Below the pieces are notes generated by a model. That model did not search any database. It saw only the letters and a list, made by a program, of their open reading frames with translations, and was not told the DNA's origin. Below, piece by piece: positions 49,755 to 57,700 of a stretch of 64,000 nucleotides of DNA. The stretch is from positions 9,150 through 73,149 of the forward strand of contig CALRYY010000011.1 in the NCBI GenBank assembly GCA_943372515.1, read 5' to 3'. The position numbers were made by a program, and so were the translations under genes. This DNA is from RAM1 sp943372515 (lineage in GTDB: Bacteria; Pseudomonadota; Gammaproteobacteria; Burkholderiales; Burkholderiaceae_C). Position 1 is the first letter of the stretch, and each line of letters begins with the position of its first letter.

Positions 49755-51347
49755 ATGATCAACAACATGAATCGCCGCGACCTGCTCAAGGGCGCATTGG
49801 CTTCGGCCGTACTGTCGTCCCTGGGCGGGTGCGCCAACGCATCGCGTTATGCCATGGCAGACGACCCGTTCACCTTGGGGGTGGCTTCGGGCAGCCCCCT
49901 GCCTGATGGCGTGGTTCTGTGGACCCGCTTGGCCCCGCACCCATTGACGGCCGGCGACATGCCGCCCGTGCCGTATCTGGTGCACTGGGAGGTCGCCGCC
50001 GACGCCGGTTTTCGCCAGCTGGTGCAGCAGGGCACGGCCACGGCGTCTGCGGCGCTCGCGCACAGTGTTCACGTGCAAGTGCAGGGCCTGGCGCCTGACC
50101 GGTGGTATTGGTACAGGTTTCGTGCGGGCGACGCGGTGAGCCCGGTGGCGCGCACGCGCACCGCGCCGGCCGACAGCGCCGCAGCCGCGCCCATGCGGTT
50201 TGCGTTCGCGTCCTGCCAGGACTATGCCGCGGGCTTTTACGACGCTTGGGGGGATCTTGCCCGTCAGGAGATGGATCTGGTCGTGTTCCTGGGCGACTAC
50301 ATTTATGAGAGCGCGTTTCGCCCCGGCCTGCCGCGCGCGCACCCTGTTGAAGAAGCGGCCACGCTGGCGCAGTACCGGCACCGGTATGCGCTGTACAAGA
50401 TGGACACGCAACTGCAGGCGGCGCACGCGGCGGCCCCATGGATCATCACCATGGACGACCATGAGGTGGGCAACGATCTGGCCAACGATTCGCTGCAGGA
50501 CGACCCGGACCCGGTGCGTGTGCTGCAGCGCCGCGCCGCCGCCTACCAGGCCTGGTACGAGCACATGCCGGTGCGCAACACCTTTGCCAATGCGCAGGCA
50601 GGGTCGCCCCACATGCGGGTGTACACACAGCAGCGCTGGGGGCAGCTGGCCAGCTTTTATGTGACCGACGTACGACAGTACCGCGACCACCAGTCCTGCC
50701 CGCCTGCGGGGCGGTACGGCGGCAACATCGTGCGCGGCGACGCGTGCCCTGAACGCCTGGGCGCCAACCGATCCATGCTGGGCACACAGCAGGAGCGCTG
50801 GCTGATGGACAGCATGGACAAAAGCGCCACGCGCTGGAATATCCTGGCGCAGCAGACGCTGCTGTCAAAGCTCGATATTGAACCCGGTTCTGGCGAAAAT
50901 CTGCGCACTGACGGTTGGGACGGCTATCCCGCAGCGCGCCAGCGGCTGCTGGACTTCCTGGGCCAGCGCAAGCCCGCCAACCCCGTCGTGATCGGCGGGG
51001 ACGTGCATTCACACTGGGCCAGTGATGTGAAAGCCGACTACAACAACCCCGCGTCGGCGGTGGTGGCCAGCGAATTCTGTACCACGTCCATCAGTTCCCA
51101 GACACCGCGCTGGATGCAGCAAAGCCAGAAGGTGGCCGACTTGCTGGTGCGCAAGAACCCTCACATCAAGGGGGCTTGGGTCGAACAGCGTGGCTACAGC
51201 CTCGTGGACGTATCGCCGCAACGCATGACAGTGCAGATGAAGGTGGTGGAAGATGCAACCCGCCGCGGTACGGCTGTGACCAACGCAGCGGCCTTTGTCG
51301 TCAGCAGCGGGCGCGCGGGGTCCGAGAAGGTTGGATCCTCAGGCTGA
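49755..51347 (+). CDS. PhoD-like alkaline phosphatase/phosphodiesterase, Tat-exported
   Basis: Secreted metallophosphoesterase, 530 residues from the ATG at 49755 (GGAGA eight bases upstream). A twin-arginine signal NRRDLLKGALASAVLSSLGG is followed by Cys, so it may be a Tat lipoprotein. The PhoD N-terminal domain (TLGVASGSPLPDGVVLWTRL) precedes the catalytic part with FASCQDY, FLGDYIYE, MDDHEVGND and GGDVHSHW, the expected metal-binding blocks. The role is phosphate scavenging from phosphodiesters or phospholipid head groups. Confidence 0.92.
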   Translation: MINNMNRRDLLKGALASAVLSSLGGCANASRYAMADDPFTLGVASGSPLPDGVVLWTRLAPHPLTAGDMPPVPYLVHWEVAADAGFRQLVQQGTATASAALAHSVHVQVQGLAPDRWYWYRFRAGDAVSPVARTRTAPADSAAAAPMRFAFASCQDYAAGFYDAWGDLARQEMDLVVFLGDYIYESAFRPGLPRAHPVEEAATLAQYRHRYALYKMDTQLQAAHAAAPWIITMDDHEVGNDLANDSLQDDPDPVRVLQRRAAAYQAWYEHMPVRNTFANAQAGSPHMRVYTQQRWGQLASFYVTDVRQYRDHQSCPPAGRYGGNIVRGDACPERLGANRSMLGTQQERWLMDSMDKSATRWNILAQQTLLSKLDIEPGSGENLRTDGWDGYPAARQRLLDFLGQRKPANPVVIGGDVHSHWASDVKADYNNPASAVVASEFCTTSISSQTPRWMQQSQKVADLLVRKNPHIKGAWVEQRGYSLVDVSPQRMTVQMKVVEDATRRGTAVTNAAAFVVSSGRAGSEKVGSSG

Positions 51348-51992
51348 CAGCGCAATGCGAAACGCCAGAACGCTCACGACCGTGCCGGCCAGCCCCAGGA
51401 GCGACATGACACCCAGAAAGACCGTTTTCACACGGTCTTTCTTGACGATGATGCCGATCGCACCCATGACGATGCTGATCTGCAGGAACAGCGTCGCCAG
51501 GTCGAACCGTTCGCCTGCGGCTCCCAGCTTGACGAGCTTGGACTCGATTTCCTTGGCGCCCGTGACCTTGCCCAGCACGCCGTCGATGTCCTGAACCCAG
51601 TTGTCCTTGCCCACGGCCTCGGAGCCCAGCAGGATTTCCTTTTTTTCCTTTTTGTAGCGCTTGATCTGCTGCTCCAGCTCGGCCGACATTTTCTGCATGT
51701 TGTCGTTCTGCGCACCAGAGATGGCGCCACCCGCCATCAGTGTCTTGAGCAGGTCGCGCTGCCCCTCCACCAGCGACTCCTTGATGCCCTTTGACGAGTA
51801 CCACTGGTACACAGCACTTTTTTCGCTGGTCAGCTGGATCTCGTCGTCCCCGTATTTGCCGGCACCGAGGTCATTGATGGCTAGCACCGCGGCGAAAAGC
51901 GACAGCGTGCAGCCAAATATCACGTCCCAGTTGGGTCCTTCGTCCGCCCCTTTTTCGGGGGGCACCTGTTGTGTTGTTGTTGCGTCTGTCAT
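51339..51992 (-). CDS. membrane protein, DUF4337-like
   Basis: A 217-residue protein with one N-terminal membrane segment (FGCTLSLFAAVLAINDLG) and two C-terminal ones (ATLFLQISIVMGAIGIIV and TVFLGVMSLLGLAGTVVSVL). Between them is a Lys/Glu-rich, coiled-coil-prone region (about 85-130), and YQWYSSKGIKESL resembles the DUF4337 signature. Function unknown. It overlaps the phosphatase gene tail-to-tail by nine bases. It is on the same strand as the channel operon further right but separated from it by an opposite-strand gene. Confidence 0.75.
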   Translation of the reverse strand: MTDATTTQQVPPEKGADEGPNWDVIFGCTLSLFAAVLAINDLGAGKYGDDEIQLTSEKSAVYQWYSSKGIKESLVEGQRDLLKTLMAGGAISGAQNDNMQKMSAELEQQIKRYKKEKKEILLGSEAVGKDNWVQDIDGVLGKVTGAKEIESKLVKLGAAGERFDLATLFLQISIVMGAIGIIVKKDRVKTVFLGVMSLLGLAGTVVSVLAFRIALSA

Positions 51993-52074
51993 GGCGGTTT
52001 CTCCTTGTGTGCGTGGCCGGGTCAGGCGATGATGTGTTAATTTGTAACATTTCTTGGATGGGGGCTATTTGACC

Positions 52075-52815
52075 ATGGGCGTTCCTTTTTCTGCTTACTT
52101 GCCCCGGGCGCGGTGTACAGCGCTTGCATGCCTTGCGTTGCTTCACGGCGCGGCTGCCGCGCAGACGCCGCCAGCGGGCATTGAATACAAATTCACGCCG
52201 ACGCACTTGCATTCGTCCGATGGCAACCATGCGCTGGACCTCAACCTGCGTGCGGGTTCGGGGCCGCACATCGGCTGGGTGGGTATCTACCGGGACCGGC
52301 AGGGCTACCAGCAGGCCCGCCTGGGCTACGAGTACCGCATGGAAATTGACGGGGCCCGCATCGCCTGGTCGCTGCAATACGCGCAGCGCGGGTTTGTGGG
52401 CGCATCGGTGACGGCCGAAGTCGGCGGGGAAACATTTGCCATCGTCGGCGCCGACCGCAACAACCTGCGTGACTACTACAACCTCAACTTCGACCCAGGC
52501 AATGCCACGGTGCTGGGCATCGGCACCCGGGCTGTGGACAAAACGGACCTGTCGCTGTTCCAGGTGCGTGACTACCGGCTGCACAACCAGCAGCAGATCA
52601 CCCATGCTGTGGCCCGCTGGCGCCCGGCGCCAGGGCAACGCCTGACCATCGACATTTCGTACAAGAGCGGGCAGGGCGCAACAGGCCGCATCCGGGGTAC
52701 CGGGCTGGCCGTGGGCTACGACTACGGCGACTATTTTGTGAAAGTCGTGCGTGACCCGTACGCCAATTTCTCGGCGGCGCGCCAGACCCGCGTGGCCGCA
52801 GGCCTGCGCTTTTAG
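52075..52815 (+). CDS. putative outer-membrane beta-barrel protein
   Basis: Not a family I can name. It has 246 residues with a signal peptide ending AAAAQ. The mature part shows alternating hydrophobic/polar strands (LGYEYRMEI, ARIAWSLQYA, GDYFVKVVRD) and ends in Phe (AAGLRF), as outer-membrane barrels usually do. The ATG at 52075 is preferred; in-frame TTG codons at 52054 and 52069 are alternatives. It overlaps the channel gene tail-to-tail by four bases and is the only plus-strand gene in the 51.3-62.5 kb stretch. Confidence 0.62.
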   Translation: MGVPFSAYLPRARCTALACLALLHGAAAAQTPPAGIEYKFTPTHLHSSDGNHALDLNLRAGSGPHIGWVGIYRDRQGYQQARLGYEYRMEIDGARIAWSLQYAQRGFVGASVTAEVGGETFAIVGADRNNLRDYYNLNFDPGNATVLGIGTRAVDKTDLSLFQVRDYRLHNQQQITHAVARWRPAPGQRLTIDISYKSGQGATGRIRGTGLAVGYDYGDYFVKVVRDPYANFSAARQTRVAAGLRF

Positions 52816-53807
52816 GCCATTGCAACGAAGGCAGCCACCGCCGCGATGTAGGTGGGCGGCAGGATGAGGCCTGCCAGCCGCGACAGCTTGTTGGCGCGTG
52901 CCTCATCGCCGGCAAGAATGATCTTGAAGGTGTAGATGCACATCATGAAGACCACGCCGATGAACCCCATTGTCAAAAAGTACAGCTGGTCCGCCATACC
53001 GAACGAGTCGCTTTCCGGCAGGTTGGTGGCCAGGGTGTTTTGCGTCAGGACGGCCAGGAACACGCCGGATGCCGCCAGTGCGATGCGCGCATCAATGTAG
53101 TCGGCCCTGATCCTGAACGAGCAGAAAGCCAGCCCTGTGGCCAGGAACAGCATGGAAAACAGCTTGATGAAGTTGCCCCAGCCGCCGCGCTTGAGCTCCA
53201 CCGCCAGCGTGTAGCGCGGGTACAGCGACTGCGAGGTCGTGTTGGAGATATCGCCGAAGTTCGTGGCGTATCGGGTGACAGAGGTGTAGCCCTCGAACTT
53301 TCCGATGGTCCAGCCCGGTATGTCGATCTTGGGGCTGAGACCTGTGTTGGCGGTGTCGGCGCGGAACTTCAGGTGCGCGCTGCTGGACGCCGTGTCCTCG
53401 ATCTGGATCTTCAGCGGGTGATCGTCAAGCGGGTACCTGGACAACTCGAAGTTGCGGTACAGCGTGGCCACAACCCGGTAGGAGCCGTAGTTCACGTCGC
53501 CGATCTTCTTCTTGACCGGCCCTTCCTTCACGTCCATGTGGCCGTTGACGATCTCGAAGTTGTCCAGCGGGTTGACGTCATCGCCCTTCCAGCGGAACCA
53601 GACGTGAAAGTCCGCCTGGAACTTCTTTTCCTTCAGGTTCATGGATGGAATGTTGTTCAGGTAGATGCCGACATCAACAATGGTCGGTGAACCTTCCGGT
53701 GCAGATTTGGCGGGGGTAGCCGCGTATGACAACGGCGCCCATAGCGCCATGAGGCAGCAGGTGCAAAGCAGTCTGGCCCATTGAAGCAGCGTGGTCGTGT
53801 GGTACAT
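52812..53807 (-). CDS. pentameric ligand-gated ion channel homologue (bacterial Cys-loop-receptor type)
   Basis: Predicted inner-membrane ion channel with an extracytoplasmic ligand-binding domain. From the ATG at 53807 it has 331 residues (a TTG at 53813 is possible), with a signal peptide ending SYA-A. IVDVGIYLNNIPSMN and FQADFHVWFRW match the first strands of GLIC, ELSRYPLDDHPLKIQIED matches the FPFD-containing Cys-loop region (without cysteines), and PGWTI follows. Four membrane helices end the protein. Aligning by eye on TNLP, pore helix M2 has Asp at -2', Ser at 6' and Phe at 9', consistent with a cation pore. It is last in a minus-strand operon after a DUF4239-like gene. Confidence 0.82.
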   Translation of the reverse strand: MYHTTTLLQWARLLCTCCLMALWAPLSYAATPAKSAPEGSPTIVDVGIYLNNIPSMNLKEKKFQADFHVWFRWKGDDVNPLDNFEIVNGHMDVKEGPVKKKIGDVNYGSYRVVATLYRNFELSRYPLDDHPLKIQIEDTASSSAHLKFRADTANTGLSPKIDIPGWTIGKFEGYTSVTRYATNFGDISNTTSQSLYPRYTLAVELKRGGWGNFIKLFSMLFLATGLAFCSFRIRADYIDARIALAASGVFLAVLTQNTLATNLPESDSFGMADQLYFLTMGFIGVVFMMCIYTFKIILAGDEARANKLSRLAGLILPPTYIAAVAAFVAMA

Positions 53808-53825
53808 GATCAAGTTGACTCCTGG

Positions 53826-54680
53826 CTAGCGTGAAGCTGGGGCTGTGGGGGCGGGTGCCGCGGCGGGTGTGGTGGGCGCTGTGAGAGGTGAGGCTGCGAG
53901 AGGTGGGGCTCGCGTGATCTGCGACAGCGCACGGGCGATGGGCCGGTACGTGACGGCGCTGTCGCCCACGAAGATGCCGGCTGTGGAGATCAGGATGGTC
54001 AATAGCAGTGAAATACCGCAGGTGACGCCACCCACATAGGCCAGCAGCTTGGGCAGCGGGCTCTGGAACCAGGCAAACACGGTGAACAGCACCATGGAGC
54101 AGGCAATGGCGTACCAGTAATAGTCGGGCAGCTTCAGCCGGCTGGCCGACAGGCGCGCCTCGCGCAGGTCCGACAGCTGGGTGAACGTGGCCAGGATTTC
54201 GGATCGCGCCACCTGCTGTGACGGCGTCTTGGGCTCCAGCTGGCGTGACGCCTGCGACAGCGCCATCATGGCGGCGCCGGTCTTTTCGCCGCGCTCGCCG
54301 CTGGCCAGAAGGGGCCATTCCTCGTCCAGCACAAGCTTTGCGTAACCGGCCAGCCCGGCGCGCAACTGTTCGCCGCTGTCGCCGCCAAAACTGGCATAGG
54401 CACGGTCCAGCTTGATGATGACGGTGCCCTCACGCGCCACCATGTCCTCGGTGCCCCGGTGATCGCCCTGCATGCGCACCAGGCAGAACGCCAACAGCAA
54501 CAGCGTGAGTGAGGTGAACAGCTTGAACGACTCCTCGGCACCCTTGGCAACGGGTTCTGGCGGGTCCAGCTTCAGTCGCCTGCGGACCAGGAACGGTGCC
54601 ACGGTGGTCACCAGCAGGCCGATCGACAGGATGAGGGCCCCGGTAAGGACGGTGGACAGGGTGTGGAACCAGGCGAGCAT
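53826..54680 (-). CDS. DUF4239-like (bestrophin-like) membrane protein
   Basis: A 284-residue protein with two N-terminal membrane segments (LTGALILSIGLLVTTVAPFL and LFTSLTLLLLAFCLV), a central soluble helical part, and two C-terminal segments (YYWYAIACSMVLFTVFAWF, LLAYVGGVTCGISLLLTILI). This layout resembles the DUF4239 family, distantly related to bestrophin anion channels; the assignment is tentative. The tail after about residue 255 is Pro/Ala-rich. It starts 45 bases after tpsA and ends 18 bases before the channel gene, on the same strand. Confidence 0.68.
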   Translation of the reverse strand: MLAWFHTLSTVLTGALILSIGLLVTTVAPFLVRRRLKLDPPEPVAKGAEESFKLFTSLTLLLLAFCLVRMQGDHRGTEDMVAREGTVIIKLDRAYASFGGDSGEQLRAGLAGYAKLVLDEEWPLLASGERGEKTGAAMMALSQASRQLEPKTPSQQVARSEILATFTQLSDLREARLSASRLKLPDYYWYAIACSMVLFTVFAWFQSPLPKLLAYVGGVTCGISLLLTILISTAGIFVGDSAVTYRPIARALSQITRAPPLAASPLTAPTTPAAAPAPTAPASR

Positions 54681-54725
54681 GGTGTGGTCTTCAGAGGGGG
54701 GGCGGTTGAACGGAGGTACGCGGTG

Positions 54726-57700
54726 TCAGGGCAGGATATGCAGACGCAGCATGGTCAGGAAGACAACGATGTCCATTGTTTCAGACGTGCGGCCAATGGC
54801 TTTGGGTTTGCCCTGGTTGTTGGTGTTGGACAGCGGCGAGGGCAGGCTGTCGAAAGACTGGGCCATCTCATCCTGCGCGGCGCTGCGCCAGTCGCTGGCA
54901 CGCGTACTGAACGATGGCTCGATGGCCAGCAAGGGGTTGTTCAAAGCGGTGACGGGCTTGGCTGGGTCGCGGGGTGAGCAGGCGGTCTTGTCCAGTGCAT
55001 TGCCGCTGCCGCAGGAGTCCGAAGCTTTTTTCGCCGCTGTAGTGGCTGCCGGCTTTGCAGCCTGCGGACGGGTTGCCGCGCCCGGGCGGGCCGAAGCGGG
55101 GGGGCGCGGCGCTGCACGGCGTGGCGCAAGCGGGACCGTACCGGCGGACTGTTGCGCGCTGGTGGATGGTGCCGCAAGTGCCAGTGTCGTGGCAGCCGCC
55201 GCAGCCGTCGCAGGCGAAGGTGCCGCGATCGCAGGTGCGAACCCCGCGGCTGGCGGGGGCGCCTGTGTAGTCGGCGGCACTGCAGCAGGCGGGCTGACAG
55301 ATACAGGCATGGATACCGGTGCGGGTACGGGCACCCCACTCAAAGGCGCTGCAGGCAGAGCCAGGCGTGGCAATGCCACCGGCTGCGGTCCCGTACCTGG
55401 TTTGGGCAAAGGGAATGGCGCAGGCTGGATCACCGGCATGAAGCCCGTTGCGGGCGCGGGCAGGGGCACCGGTGCAGGCGCCGGGGCTGGCGCTGTGGGC
55501 GGCGAACCCACTGGAGTCGGTGCAGGGGGACCAGACGGCGCTGGCGCCGGGGCTGGCACCGGAGTGGGCGCGGGTGCAGGTAAGGGCGCGGGCGCAGGTG
55601 CGGGCGGTGGGGCAGGCAGTGGAGCAGGCGGTGGTACCGGCTCTGGTGCCGGCTCCGGTACGGGCGCGGCCGTGATGTTGGCCGCCGTGATGGCGGTTGC
55701 GTTGGCCAGCGTGTAGTTCGCCACATCGGCGCCGCCCAGGGTGATGCCGGTGATGTTGACGACCTTGCCTGTGCCCGGTGTTGCGGAGGCAAAAGCGCCG
55801 GTGGCCGAAGTGACACTCAGGGCATCCGCGCCCACCTTTCCGGTGAACGCAGCCCCTGCGGTGTTCAGCGTGGCGTTCGTGTTGTTGTCTTCAACCTTGT
55901 TGGCAGCTGTGATACCCGTCACAGCTGTGATGATCGCCTGATTCACGGTCAGCGTGCCGCCGGTGTAGCTGAACCCGTAGCCCAGGCCGCCCGCGGCGCC
56001 GGCGGGTGTCAGGCTGTGGTTGCCTGCCGTGTAGTTGCCCGAAGTGGAGGTGGCCCCACCGATGGCCACCGTGGCGGGGGTGCCTATGGCCTGGGCAACC
56101 GTGTCGCCGTTCAGCAGCCCGGTGGGGGTGGTGGTGGCCGCAAATGCAGCGCCATAGGTGATCGTGGCCGCGTTGGCAGCGATGGTCAGGGCAGGCGCCT
56201 GGCGGTAGACCGCATGCAAGCCGGTGCCAAGGGCGGTGGTGAAGTTGGTGGCAGCCTCGTCGCTGTTGTAGCGAAACCGCCCGCTGCCCGAGCCCACCAG
56301 AGCTTCAACGCCGTTACTGGCGGCCACGCTGCCGCTGTACAGCGTGGCACGGCCGCCAGCGCCCGTCGTGACCGTGGGTGCGCCTGTCAGCACGATGTTG
56401 CCCCCGGTGGCGGTACCGGCGGCGGTGGACCGGCCCGCATTGAGCACCACCGCGCTGCTGGATGTATTGGTGGTGCTGATGTTCTGCAGCACGCCCAGGT
56501 CGCCCGTGACGGTGGCGATGCTGACCGCGCCGGATGCGGCAATGCCATTGGTGGTGCCGACCGTGCCGATGTCCAGCGCGTTGGCATCCACATAGCTCAC
56601 GGTCGCGCCGGCCCCCGCCAACGTGGTGACGTTGTTGCCGGCCAGCGTCAGCGTGTAGTTCGCACCGGTCGTTTGCAGCAACAGGCCGCTGGCACTTAGC
56701 GCACCATTGGCCCCTTGGCTGACGGTGGACGCCGCGCCGGGCGCCAGCGTGAGCACCCCGGCGGTGGTGGCGCCGCGGTTGAGCGTTATGTTGCCGGCCG
56801 ACACCAGCGACAGGTCGCCGGTGCCTGCGCTGAACGCTGTGGTGCTGTTGCTCAGCGTCATGCCACCCGAGCCCGACAGCAGCGTGGTGTTCTGATTGAG
56901 CGCCGAGGCTGCTGCAATGACCGTGGTGGCGCCAGTGCCGTCGCTGCGGCCGATCTGCAGCGACGATATGCCCGTGGCGCCCTGCAGCGCCGGCAGGATG
57001 CCCGACAGGTTGCTGTTGGAGCCGGCGGGTTGCAGCATCTGCGTCCAGTTGCCACCGTCTGTGTTGCCGCCAATGGTCTGCCCGTTGGTCAGGTGCAGCG
57101 TGCCAGGGCGGATCTTCAGCGTGGCGCTATTGCCGCGCAACTGCAAGCCCGTGGCGAACGCATGCACCGCGCCATACGAGCCTGCCGTGCCCGAGCGGTC
57201 CACGATGAAATCGATCAGTGTGGTGTTGGCCGTGTTGCCGATGGTCACCGGCGTCGCGTTGTTGAAGGTCCCCATCATCACCGTCCAGCCCGTGGTGCTG
57301 CTGCCGGTGTAGTAGCTGTCAAACGTGATGCTGCTGGCGACGTTGGCGCCGATCGCAGCGCCCCCGTAAAAGCGCATCGGGTTGAAGCCGCCGGTGGACG
57401 AGGCGCGCAGCACGATGGTGCCGCCGTCGATGCTGGCCAGGCCGCCCATCTCGATGCCCTGGTAAGCGCCGGTATGGTGGGCCTCGCCCGTGACCGAGAT
57501 CGTGCCGGCGGCCGTGGTGGCCAGCGAGGCCGCGCCGCCGCCGTTGTAGCCGATGTCGATGCCATTGCCCGTATTGGTGCTGGCGGTGCGCGCGCGGATG
57601 GTGATGTTGCCCCCGGCGGCATTGATGGTGGACGCGCCGTCCATGCGGAACCCGTACTGACCGGGTGTGTAGGTGGACGTGCCGTAGCCCACGGCGTAGC

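Noticed and set aside
54472..55716. Gly/Ala repeat protein on the plus strand
   Set aside because: It is the antisense image of the Pro/Ala-rich tail of TpsA and of the DUF4239-like gene; the apparent repeat is inherited from the coding strand.
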